Shown in pieces: positions 1 through 12,500 of a stretch of 64,000 nt of DNA. Source of the DNA: Protula sp. h YS-2021. Its lineage: Eukaryota > Annelida > Polychaeta > Sabellida > Serpulidae. The DNA is taken from assembly GCA_949752745.1 (NCBI GenBank), contig OX457034.1, forward strand, positions 1,503,833 through 1,567,832. The letters run 5' to 3'. The notes under the pieces were generated by a model that was given only the letters and a program-made list of their open reading frames with translations, ran no database searches and was not told where the DNA came from. Positions within the stretch are counted from its first letter, which is position 1. Every line of letters starts with the position of its first letter. The translations under genes and the position numbers were made by a program.

Positions 1-62
1 TTTGTTAATGCGTAGTTAAAAGAAATCGATTGCGGCAGAAGTACAAGAAAAAACATCACACA

Positions 63-215
63 AAACATAATAACAATAACAATGACAATAACAACAATAA
101 CAACAACAACAATAACAACAACAATAATAATAATAACAACAATAACAACAAGAACAATATCAACAGCAACAACAATAGCAAAAATAATAATAATTATTAT
201 AAATAACGGAAACAA
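63..215. repeat. (AAC/AAT)n microsatellite
   Basis: Interrupted AAC, AAT and AACAAT trinucleotide repeats, with GAC and AGC interruptions. Confidence 0.9.
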
Positions 216-895
216 AGAAAGAAATAATCGTCATATTAGCAGAATATAGAATAGAACAGAAAATATGAAGTTTTACTCTGATTTGTGGGTGAAAAAATCC
301 TGAGGTACAGGCCACGGCAAATGTGCATTTTTCTTTTCAGTTGAAAAATTCACAGAATCTCCTGTTGATTTAAGACAAAAATACCACAAATCCTTTCAGG
401 TGACGCTGTACTACTCCTGCCTCTGTCGATTGCTCGTTTCGTCATCCTCGATTTTTTTAAGTTTTATATTTCGAAAATAACTGCAATCATCACATACTTA
501 AAAATATTTATGAACTCTCGTCCAATAAGAAGGCAGAATGCAGGTCCTTCTGTGATCAAATAATTTGGCGTATTGCTTGGTTGTGTCAGTTATAAGGGGG
601 TGATGGAGGGTAGGGGGTGGCTTAATCTCGATTTCGATCTCGGCCTTGGGTAGGAGGCGAGGGGAGGGGTACTTAGTTTGGAAAACGTGGAACTTTTGAT
701 CGAAATAGAAAGGATAGCTGATGAACAATTAACAAGTGATTGCTGTTGAAGATTTCGTGAAATCATAAGGCTGGGTAATTTTTGACATGTCTTGCATTGA
801 GTGCAGCTGGAGCGCTCACCGAAGTTCGCAAGGCTAGAAAGGATCGCTGAGCCTGTTTGCCTAAGATCCACCCAACCCGACTGTGGGGCACCCTC

Positions 896-1045
896 CTCCC
901 TCCTCCTCTCCAACCAAACGCGGAGTGCACCTTTGAAAGAAATCCCTTTATGTGGGGAAAACGAGGTACTAATAAAATGACCCCCTCCCCCATTTTCACG
1001 AAATTGGCATTCCGCGCGGTCTGTGTCGGGCCCAGCAAATCCCCC
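896..1045. repeat. Dispersed MITE-like repeat, copy 1
   Basis: The segment begins with GCGGAGTGCACC-like sequence and ends with GGCATTCCGCGC-like sequence, which are imperfect inverted ends. A related copy lies in the opposite orientation at 39628-39740, sharing GCGCGGAATGCCAAT and a CCGCGTTT-type end. The inverted ends and dispersed copies suggest a small non-autonomous DNA element. Confidence 0.55.
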
Positions 1046-1075
1046 TTTCCCCGCATTTTTGTTTGCTCTATCCTG

Positions 1076-1440
<365 letters not shown>

Positions 1441-1554
1441 CAGAATTTCTCTGTGCTGCCCAATAACATTTATATTGAATAACACATAAAAAGTTGGGAG
1501 AAAAAGGTTATTGGAGTGCTCTTAATAAAAGATATGCCAATAAATGTGGCCAAC

Positions 1555-1558
<4 letters not shown>

Positions 1559-1585
<27 letters not shown>
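1559..1585. repeat. Poly(A) tract
   Basis: A homopolymeric A run of about 27 bases. It could be the tail of an old retroposed insertion, but no recognisable SINE body precedes it. Confidence 0.6.
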
Positions 1586-2444
1586 GCCTCTGTATGAGCA
1601 TTTGATACACACATGGAGTCCCATTTCCATAGAAGGACATGGTGAATACAATCCAATACCGATCTGGCTTTTATTAGAACAATGGTAATATTGACACTGG
1701 ATTACCCTATACCCGAAGAAGAGCAGTGGAACTTGTCTCCGCGCAAACTCTGTATACGAACGTAAACATACTAGAAAATCATTCACACACACAGATTTCG
1801 GGACTGCTCTGTGGTGAAAGTGGTGCTGACTTCAAGCCCACTTCGTTCGTCAATGGAAAAACGAGGAATACGCCTGCAGGGATTTTATTTACAAATCGAG
1901 ATATGCAGTAGGAAGTTCTGAAGCATGGCATAGAAACGAAGGACAACAAAGTCAAACAGCGAGCTCAGTGATCAATTAAACGCGATTGCCAAACACATTA
2001 AAACACTCCTTGGTATTGGTATAATATTACAGACGAACTCTATTTAAAAACGAGGGGATATTTATATGAATAACACACAATCACGTTCACGGATAATAGG
2101 AGCAAAAATCGTAATATCTGAGTCTTTCGAGTGAGCCTTTTTTGTTGGCAGATTGTCGAAATTGTATTTTAAAATATGCGATTTTAAGGATTTGTTTGTG
2201 ACATTACTAAGGGGTGAGAGGTCATAGCAGGTGAGTTGTTTTACTTCGTTTCCTACAACAAGGTCAACCTAAAGTTGTTAAGCGGTGTGCAGGACTTATA
2301 TATTAAAATATCGTGCCAAGACTAATTGAAAATATTGACACAGATACATTTTGATAAAAAACCACCCGAACATAAGGTTCCAGCAAGCATTTAAAATCGA
2401 GTTCCTTTCCTTTATCAAAACAGAAATGGTGCAAATACCAGTTT

Positions 2445-2552
2445 CAGTTTATTCCCGCGTTTTCTTCCCGCATTTTGTTCCAGCATTTTTGTTCCAGCAT
2501 TTTTTTTAGTAAAAGTAAATACATTCCAGCATTTTTGTTCCAGCATTTTTTT

Positions 2553-2591
<39 letters not shown>
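2445..2591. repeat. Short tandem TTCCAGCATTTTT repeat plus poly(A)
   Basis: Several copies of TTCCAGCATTTTTG, partly as CCCGCATTTTG, are followed by a poly(A) run of about 36 bases at 2556-2591. Confidence 0.75.
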
Positions 2592-2593
<2 letters not shown>

Positions 2594-2654
2594 GAGAACC
2601 TGTTTCTCAAATGGGAAATATTGACCGCTTACCTCCCAAAAAATAATATTTTAA

Positions 2655-2850
2655 AACTCACTTTCTTGCTTCGAGCAAAATTTTGAAAGCTTTTCGGCTT
2701 GATTTTGATTTGCTTTCATTTTCAGACAAGACAATGTTATTTTTCAGATTCCGAAACGTTTCTATGAAACTGTTTTGCCACTTCGAAAACTTTCTAGAAA
2801 AAAATATAGCTTTGCTACTTACTCCACGAAACGGCATTTCCCATCCCCAC
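2655..2850. repeat. Dispersed repeat family, copy A
   Basis: The segment has CAGACAAGACAATG, CAGATTCCGAAAC and TTTGCTACTTACTC blocks in the same order and spacing as the related blocks at 24235-24425. The two are diverged copies of one dispersed non-coding repeat in the same orientation. Confidence 0.7.
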
Positions 2851-3220
2851 CTCCCCGACTCTCATAAAACAGTGCGTAATTGAAACTGACAATTTATAAA
2901 ACATTCAGCGTCTTTAAAATGACCAGGCAAGATTTTACATCCACGCGTCGTTCTCATAAAACCAGCACAAGCGTGTCTTCATGTTCGGCGTATTCGGGAA
3001 ATAACGCACACATCATTCATGTAATGCACAGTGTGGTTGTTGTCAGATGCGAGAGGCTTGTGCAAATGCTGCTGCAGCCCTTACTCGTCGCGTTTCTTGA
3101 TAAAAAATCACTCTTTTTATGCACCGCCTGACATATGTCAGCGGGGCATATAGTGTTTGACTTGTGCGTCCGTCTGTTCGTCCGTCTGTCTGTGTGTACG
3201 TTACGCTTTAGGTACAAAGT

Positions 3221-3775
3221 TTTATGGATCGCACTGTAGCGTAGCTATTTGGCCGGCAACTTCTTTGTTTTTGGGATATTGTTTCTAATATATTGAAGTT
3301 GTGCAGGACGTCGTCCTTTTGTCCGACGAAGCGTTTATTCGGTCGGAATTGGGGTTTGAACTTAGGCAATTTTACTGTAGTTAGATGTTTTATGTTTTAT
3401 GTTTCATGTTTTGTGGATCGCACCTCACTCTACACATTTGTTTGGTGATTTATTTGTTTATAGATTATTGTTTCTAATATATTGAAGTTGTGCAGGACTT
3501 CGTCCGTTTGTCCGACGAGGCGTTTATTAGGTCGAAATTGACCTTTGAACTTAGGCAATTTTATTGCAGTTAGGTGCTCGTTACCAAGTTTTGTGGACCG
3601 CACTGTAGCTTAGCTATTTAGCCGGCAACTTTTTTTTGTTTTGGGGATATTGTTCCTAATATATTGAAGTTGTGCAGGACGTCGACCTTTTATCCGAGGA
3701 AGCGTTTATTCGGTCGAAATTGACCTTTGAACTTAGGCAATTTTACTGCAGTTAGGTGCTCGTTACTAAGTCCGT
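3221..3775. repeat. Three tandem copies of a roughly 180-bp unit
   Basis: Copies begin near 3221, 3410 and 3589. Each contains TATTGAAGTTGTGCAGGAC, a TCCGAnGAnGCGTTTATT block and GAACTTAGGCAATTTTA. The first is preceded by CGTCCGTCTGT-type sequence common in invertebrate repeats. There is no coding potential. Confidence 0.85.
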
Positions 3776-4370
3776 GCTTAGTCATTCTTTCTTCAAGAAG
3801 AATCCCATCCCTCAAATTAAGATTATGTCACTGACTATCCACCAGACGGGGTATTCGTACTCTGATGGGACACACCTCTAGTTTGCTCACGTTTTGATTA
3901 TGAAAATGAAAACAAAAAGCAAGGTGTACAACTACATATGTGTGAAATTTAGGAGTCCTACGCCAGTATGTTTAGAGGAGTAGTAAAGACAAAACGACGG
4001 ACAAGTAAAGGAAAAAAGTTCAGAAACATTGGCCCCGTACAACTTCAATATACTCTTTAAGTCTTCGACCAAATCGGAACTGAAGGGCTGTCTTGATTTG
4101 TAAATTAATGTTACGAGGATGGTGCCCAACCATATGCAAATGAGACACTTTTTAAAACATTCGTTTTACACGTAAAATCTTTTTCTTCAAAAACTGTTAT
4201 GATACATTTAAATGAACAATTCTTGAAAATTTGGAAATATTTTAGGTTTTATCAAAACATTAAGGTTTAGATTCGTTCTATTTCCATAGCGTTTCCACCG
4301 TAGTGTCCTTCCAAAGTTTTGTTATTTTGCACTACAAGCCCTTGATGGAAAATCTCTGGAATATATTACA

Positions 4371-4537
4371 TAGGCGTAGCCACCGGGGGAGGAGGGCCGG
4401 GGGCCTCACCCCCCCGCCCCCCCCCCCCCCCCCCCGCTTTTCAGAGTGGGAGTCATGGTGTCCTTCGGCCCTACCTCCGTTACGAAAATTTGCTCCCCCC
4501 CCCCCACCAGTTGTAAAAACGTGGCCACGCCAATGTA
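4371..4537. mobile_element. MITE-like element with GGCGT(A/G)GCCAC termini
   Basis: The segment starts with GGCGTAGCCAC and ends with GTGGCCACGCC, an 11-bp imperfect inverted pair. It is about 165 bp, with long C-runs inside and no open reading frame. It is probably a non-autonomous DNA transposon remnant; the family cannot be named. Confidence 0.6.
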
Positions 4538-4865
4538 ATACAACAGAACGACAAAATAAACAGGGGTAAAAGGGGGTGCCAAAGGTCAGTTCAACTGTGT
4601 ACCTGAAACACCTAAGTATTGCTATTTCTCCAGTGACAAGCGTGTGTAGGGTGTTCACCAATTATTCACGACGCGCAAGGCAAACACTCCTTGTAACGGA
4701 TAAGCAGTTTTTGGAATAACCCGGTTCGATGGCCACTTGAACAAAAATGCATATATTCATTTCTTTGTTATAAACCCGATTACCAAGAGGCTGGGTCAGC
4801 GGAAGTGTACGATCAATAGAAGAAAACGGGGCCTTTACGTTGGCCAATAATGAACCAAAAATTCA

Positions 4866-5560
4866 AACGCACACGCACGCACACACACCCCACGGGCACA
4901 CACATACACACACAGAGACACACACACATACACGCATGCACACACAGGCATACAAACATACACACATAGACACTCAAACACACGCACGCACCAAACCACA
5001 AACACGACTAACCCATAAATACGAACACCCACAAACACGACCACCCCATAAATACGACCACACCACAAATACGACCACCCCACAAATACGATCACCCCAC
5101 AAATACAACCACCCTACAAATACGACCACCCCACAAATACGACCACCCCACAAATACGACCACCCCACAAATACGACCACCTCACAAATACGACCACCCC
5201 ACAAATACGACCCCTCTACAAATACGACCACCCCACAAATACGACCACCCACAAATACGACCCCTCTACAAATACGACCACCCCGCAAATACGACCACCC
5301 CACAAATACGACTAGCCCATAAATACGACCACCCCACAAATACCATTAGCCCATAAATACGACCACCCCACAAATACCACTAGCCCATAAATACGACCAC
5401 CCCATAAATACGACCATCCCACAAACACGACCACCCACAAATACGATCACCCCACAAACACGACCACCCCACAAATACGACTTACCATTGGAACCACTTT
5501 TTTTAGGTGCGTCCAAAGTGCCTTCTATTTTAAAGAACCCCACAAGTAGGACCACCCCGG
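4866..5560. repeat. (CA)n microsatellite followed by 18-bp minisatellite
   Basis: CA-rich dinucleotides occupy 4866-4990. About 30 copies of an 18-bp unit, CACAAATACGACCACCCC, follow. The unit length is divisible by three, which explains the long meaningless open frames on both strands. Confidence 0.95.
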
Positions 5561-5984
5561 AAATTAGACCACTTTAGTTTAGACCCACTGATGGCTTCAT
5601 TTCCACTGTATTTTACATAATAAGGTTTAACCGTTCAAACAGACAAGTGGATCTGTGAACCAGGAGGCCCGCATGAGATCCTTTGTTTAATTCATGTGGG
5701 TTTGACAACAGAACCAGTTATCTGTCACTTGTTTGTATCTGTTGTTTGACACGCCTACAACGAGAAACTTCTTGACAATTGTTTGATCTAATTTAAAAGT
5801 ATCATATTTTCTACAAATATTTGTCATCAATAAACCCGCTGAATTCCTCAAAACTGAATTCGTTAAATCGATTTAACTCTTCAATTCTAAGTTAAAATAC
5901 TGTTTGAATATTGGTTGAATACTGTTTGAATACTGTTGAAAAATCCGATATATTTAATTCAATATGTTAAATCCCTTAACGAAA

Positions 5985-6765
5985 TGTGGGTGATCAAGTC
6001 AAAAACGTATAAATGTGGGTAATAAAGTCAAAAACATATAACTGTGGGCAATCAAGTCAAAAACAGAAAAATGTGGGTAATCAGGTCAAATACATTTTAA
6101 TGTGGGTAATCAATTCAAAAACATATAAATGTGGGTAATCAAGACAACAACATATAAATGTGGGTAATCAAGTCAACAACATATAAATGTGGGCAATCAG
6201 TCAAAAACATATAAATGTGGGTAATCAATTCAAAAACATATAAATGTGGGTAATCAAAACAACAACATATAAATGTGGGTAATCAAGTCAACAACATATA
6301 AATGTGGATAATCAGTCAAAAACATATAAATGTGGATAATCAGTCAAAAACACATAATTGTGAGTAATCAAGTCAACAACATATAAATGTAGATAATCAG
6401 TCAACAACATATAAATGTGGATAATCAGTCAAAAACACATAATTGTTGGTAATCAAGTCAAAAGCATATAAATGTGGGTAATCAGTCAAAAACATATAAA
6501 TGTGGGCAATCAAGTCTAAAACAGAAAAATGTGGGCAATCAAGTCAAAAACATATGAATGTGGGTAATCAGGTCACATAGATATAAATGTGGGTAATCAA
6601 TTCAAAACATATAAATGTGGGTAATCAGGTCAAATACATATAAATGCGGGTAATCAATTCAAAAACATAAATGTGGGTAATCAAGACATAAACATATAAA
6701 TGTGGATAATCACGTTAGAAACATATAAATGTGGGTAATCAAGTCAAAAACATATTAGAAATTCA
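5985..6765. repeat. About 30-bp minisatellite
   Basis: Roughly 26 copies of a unit containing ATAAATGTGGGTAATCA followed by a GTCAAAAACAT-type segment, with variants such as GGATAATCA. It ends about 180 bases before exon 1. Confidence 0.95.
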
Positions 6766-6947
6766 CGAAATTAGAAAAAGCAGCTTCAGAGCTCTAAAAC
6801 AACTATAATAATGTGTTGTTTTTTTATATGCGTATGTCATTCATTACGCCACTCAGTCAAGTGTTCTGTACATAAGAACATAAGGGCAGTGCACATTTGC
6901 TAATTTTAAAATATATGGCGAGTTCTGATCTCTTTGCTCACATGCAG

Positions 6948-7042
6948 GCGGTGAAGATGGCAGCAGACAGTCTGTGTATCGGGGACCATCTCTGCCTGTA
7001 TTCGGAGGAAAGTTTCGGATACGTCTACTCCATTCAGTCCAG
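6948..7042 (+). CDS. ITPR-like: IP3R-like exon 1 (start-codon exon)
   Basis: The probable initiator ATG is at 6957-6959, in a favourable context with A at -3 and G at +4. It opens [18 protein letters not shown], which parallels the family's N-terminal Ile-Gly-Asp-x-x-x-Leu-Tyr-x-Glu block. The CAG at 6945-6947 could be a 3' splice site following a non-coding leader exon. The exon ends after the first two bases of a codon, at donor AG|GTCAGC. It encodes residues 1-28 and the first strands of the suppressor trefoil (Ins145_P3_rec). Confidence 0.85.
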
Positions 7043-9422
7043 GTCAGCCTGCTAAAAATGTCTTTGTCTCGTTTGTGCAGGAAGGGAGGGGAAATGTGTT
7101 CATGAGAGTAGGGAGGGGAAATGTGTTCATATGGGTAGAGAGAGAAAATATGTTCATTGGGGTAGGGAGGGGAATGTGTTCATGGGGGTAGGGAGGGGAA
7201 GTATGTTCATGTGGGTAGAGAGGGAAAATGTGTTCATGTGGATAGGGAGGAGAAATGTGTTCCTCTGCATAGGGAGGGAGATGTGTTCATGTAGGTGTGG
7301 AGGGAGAAATGTGTTCAAGTCAGTAAGTAGGGGATGTGTTTATATGAGTAGGGAGTGGAAATGTGTTCAGGTGGGTATGGAGGAGGGTGTGTGCATGTGG
7401 TTAGGGATGGGAAATGTGTTTACGTCAGCAAGGAAGGGGGTGTGTTTATGTAGGAAGGGATTGGGATGTGTTTATGTAGGAAGGGAGGGAAAATGTATTC
7501 CTGTGCATAGGGAGGTAAAATGTGTTTATGTTGCTGGGTGGGGAGGGGGATGTGTTCATGTGGTTGGGGAGGGGAATATGTTTATGGGTAGGTAGGGTAA
7601 TGTGTTCGTGTGGGTAGGGAGTGTAATGTGTTTATTTGGGTAAAGAGGGGAAGGTGTGTTTACATGGCAGTGAGGGAGATGTGTGTATGTTGGTAGGAAT
7701 GGAGAGGATTTGTTCATGCGGCATAGAGGGGGAGGATGTATGTATGTGGGTAGGGATGGGGAGGATATGTTCATGCGGCATAGAGGGGGAGGATGTATTT
7801 ATGTGGGTAGGGATGGGGAGGGTGTCTTTATGCGGCATAGAGGGGGAGGATGTGTGTATGTGGGTAGGGATGGGGAGGACGTGTTCATGCGGCATAGAGG
7901 GGGAGGATGTGTTTATGTGGGTAGGGATGGGGAGGGTGTCTTCATGCGGCATAGAGGGGGAGGATGTGTGTATGTGGGTAGGGATGGGAGGACGTGTTCA
8001 TGCGGCATAGAGGGGGATGTGTGTATGTTGGTAGGGATGGGGAGGATGTGTTCATGCGGCATAGAGGGGGAGGATGTGTGTATGTAGGTAGGGATGGGGA
8101 GGACGTGTTCATGCGGCATAGAGGGGGATGTGTGTATGTTGGTAGGGATGGGGAGGATGTGTTCATGCGGCATAGAGGGGGAGGATGTGTGTATGTAGGT
8201 AGGGATGGGGAGGACGTGTTCATGCGGCATAGAGGGGGATGTGTGTATGTGGGTAGGGATGGGAAGGATGTGTTCATGCGGCATAGAGGGGGAGGATGGG
8301 GAGGATGTGTTCATGTGGCCGTGAGGGGGCGTACATTTGTGTGTGTGAGTGTGTTTTGTGTGCATGTCTATGCATATGCATGTGTCGATATGTGTGTTGG
8401 TCAGTGTGCAATCTGTAACTTGATCACTTGTTTCAAATAATAAATAACAAATAAAAAAACAAACAAACAAATGAATAATCTCTAAATATCCTATATTTGT
8501 TCACCAGCCTTGCATTTGACATGCTCCCTTTGTCCTGATTTAGCACCGTGTGTGATTCTGTGACGTGTTACCTCTGCTCACTGCTTGTTTTCTTACTTGC
8601 AGCTCTATACATTCCGAAGTTGCAGTTTATTCCAGACAGAACAGAGAGAAACCGGAAGTACCGGATCCACAAGGTCAGTACTAGAAGACTAGATTAAGTA
8701 TCAGTATTTAAATATTGAGCAGTAAGTATTGGAAGACAATAAAACTGTAGTGGCTCTGCTTCGCGTACCTAACAAAATGATGCATAAACCGTCGTAGAGA
8801 GCAGAGCCCCAACCGGTATTGAAAATCTAAGATGGTGGTCATTGTGACTTAAATGCTTTTAAGGCCAAAATAAAAATAACGTTTATCTATTCATTACGAC
8901 AAGTCATCTATATATTAAATATTAAATAGCAGCCGGCGATAGACGGACAGATAGACAGATGGACGGCTCGACGGATGGACGGACGGACAGACCCGAATTA
9001 ATAGTCCCCCGCTTCGCGCTACGCGGCTGCGGGGGACTAACAAAACTGATACAGTAGATCTAACAATTCTTACAGAGCGATCTCTGTAGAATCGCTAAAT
9101 CACCTTCATCTTCATTCAGTACTGACTTGTGTTTTTTGTGAAATGTAGTTATTTAGTTTTTTTCACATTTGAATAAAAAGTATACAGGACATCGTACAGT
9201 ATATATATATATATTTATATATATATATTTATATATATATATATATATATTTATCTGTTTGCGTGTGTGTGTGTGTGTTTGTGTGTGTGCGCGTGTGTGT
9301 ATAGGGCAAGGTATATATATATATATATATATATATACCTTGCCCTATACACACACGCACACACACACACACGCACACAGATATATATTTATACACACAC
9401 GCACACACACACACACGCACAC

Positions 9423-9504
<82 letters not shown>

Positions 9505-12500
9505 GTATATATATATATATATGTGGTAATGTATGTATACATAGAATAATATATATATATATATATCTTTTCCTGTTCAGGCCCAGCCTGACCCGACCCA
9601 AAGGCCCTCGGAACACCCCTAGATTTGACACATACTTCGGAGACATTTTTTGCTTTTGTTTTGAAGTACTTTGAGCCGTAGAAAATAAAGTGTAGAATAA
9701 ATCCATTTATTTATTGTGTAATTTTTGTTTGCAATATATAAATCCCTGACAAATCAACTAAAAATTCAAAATAATTCCAGGAAAACACACACGATAGTTA
9801 CAATTGTGTTATATTTAGCTACTGGCTAATTCCTGGCCGGGAGGGGGGAGGGGGTGAGGGGTGAGATTTGATCTCACACCGGCATCCTGCTGATAAAGTT
9901 GCGGAACTTGAGGTCTGATCATAATTAAGATTAGAAAATGCAGTTGAATATCGAAGAAATACGCTCGCATGTTAGTGTGTGTCACAGTCTCTTTTTCCTC
10001 AGTAATGGATGTTTTCGTATCCGGGAGTATCGGTGGATCCCAGAGGGGTTGAAGTGGGGAAGGGTGCCCGCCGTGACATCGATTCGTCCGAAGACTTCAA
10101 GCTTTCCAGTAAACATTGCCACGTTCAGTAGGCGTCGCACCACAGTCGAACTGACGTCGGGTTTTGGTTGTATATGGAAGCCGAAACAACGTATACCTTA
10201 GCGATCGACGTCGATTATCCGACATCAGCCAATTATTGCCTTTGCCATATTTTCCGTTGTCATTTTCTCCTGCAACCCAGTGTGCTTCAGGAATGGGTTC
10301 AGGGATGGATGGGAAGGGGTACGTTTTCATCTGTTCCAAAATAATTAACTTCATTACTTGGATAGGGACATTCACCCGGGAAACTGTGACAAGCGGTGAC
10401 TTTGTTGATATGACACTGATATCTGACAATAATACACAATAATACACAATAACCACACTTAAAATAAACCGGCGCAATTATTTAGGTAAAGCAAAACCAT
10501 CTGGGCATCACCTGAAGATCACTTGCTCATGATATCATATAAATTTGAACAGAAGATGAGACGCATCCCTCTGGCCGTTTCAGAGATGAACTACTTTTTC
10601 AAAAATCTATATTCGACATTTCCGTATGAGCTCCAAAATCAGGTCCAAAATAGTAATTTTCCGAGAAAAATAAAATCCTCCGGAAATCGGTCAAATAAGA
10701 CATTTTCATGGAATTTATCACGATCAAATATTTATATTTCATAAACAGTCATACTGTCGGCAGCTTCAAAGTGATGTCCAAATGGCTGTAACCTCAACCT
10801 AACTTCTGAAATTAATTAAGATAAAAAATATATGCTTGAATATCGTGTTATGCATTGGGTAACCAGTAGTAATGAGGTTTAAATATATCAGAGCCGGAAA
10901 ATTGACATACAAAACATGTCCAGCGTCTGTGGTTTAAAAAAAGATGATTGGCAGATTGAAACAAGCCATTGTAAAGGGTCGCTGCCCCAAGAGGACAATT
11001 AGGCATCAAACGATATCCATCAGTAAAATAACTGTTACTTTTTGTGTTATATGCTGACAAGAAAGTGAGGGTGAAAATCCCAAATCCATCACAGGACACG
11101 TGAAAACGTGCATTATGACATCACCGGACACGTGAAATCGTACAAAATGACGTCACCAGACACATGAAAACGTGCATTATGACATCACGGACACGCGAAA
11201 ACGTACAAAACCATATCACAGGACACGTGAAAACGTGTCTTATGACATCACAGACACGTGAAATCGTACAAAATGACATCACCACACACACGAGAACGTA
11301 CAAAATGCTATCACAGAACACGTGAAAACGTGCCTCATGACATCACGAGACACGTGAAAACGTACAAAATGTCATCAAAGGACAACTGAAAATGTAAAAT
11401 GTGCAAAGGTGAAAATGTCACTCTTAAAGGTATAAAACTATTCAAGCGCCATCCTCAGACGATGATTGGGGATTCAGTCTTACAAAACAGTGTTTAAATT
11501 TATAAACATTCCGCTAAGTATTCGCTAGTATTAACCCAAGCAGGAAACTCTCAAGCATAGCCTCGCATGTTTTTCAGCCAGACAGTGATATTACACGCCC
11601 AGAGCAATTTAATTTCCATCACGCTTAATAAACGACTGTGATTCTTGCAATTAATAGAAGTGATTTGTATCAGTTTTCCTATTGTTTTGCACTTCCCCTT
11701 TTAACACCCAAAGATGGAAAAACTCCATGCATACTGTCTCCTCGATGTGAAAAGGCTAATTGATGGATACCGAGATCTCATGCTATTTGGTTTGCTTGAG
11801 TGACCGAGGCCGATCACTTTTATCGGTGGTCTAGGCCGATCACTATTATCGGTGGCCCAGGCTGATCACTTTTATCGGTGGCCTAGGCTGATCACTTTTA
11901 TCGGTGACCCAGGCTCATCACTATTATCCTGGACCTAGGCCGATTACCTTTATCGGTGGCCTAGGCTGAACACTTTATCCTCGACCTAGGCTGGTCACTC
12001 TTATCCTCGACCTAGGCCGATTATGTTTAAAGGTGGCCTAGGTCGATCACTTTTATCGGTGGCCTAGGCCGATCACTTTTAGGGTTGGCCTGGTCGATCA
12101 CTTTTAGAGGTGGCCTAGGCTGATCACTTTCATCGGTGGGCTAGACTGATCACTTTTATTGGTGGCCTAGGCCGATCACTATTATCGGTGGCCTAGGCTG
12201 CTCCCTTTCATCGGTGGCCTTGACTGATCACTTTTATTGGTGGCCTAGGCTGATTTCTTTTATCCTCGATCTGGGACCTCTTTATTGATGTACTGATCTG
12301 ATTGGTACTAAGGTTCTTATCTGATTGCTCACTAAGTTTCTGGTCTGAGGGCTCAGTAAGGTTCTGGTCTGATTGTTCATTAAGTTTCTGGTCTGAGGGC
12401 TCACTAAGGTTCTGGTCTGATTGGTCTAAGTTTCTAGTCTGACTGCCTATTAAGGTTCTGATTTGATTGTTTGTTAATGTTCTGGTCTGATTGCTCAGTA

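Noticed and set aside
7131..8470. ORFs with repeated FMRHRGG or MPHEH motifs
   Set aside because: The 57-bp minisatellite unit is divisible by three; all frames are open without any homology.
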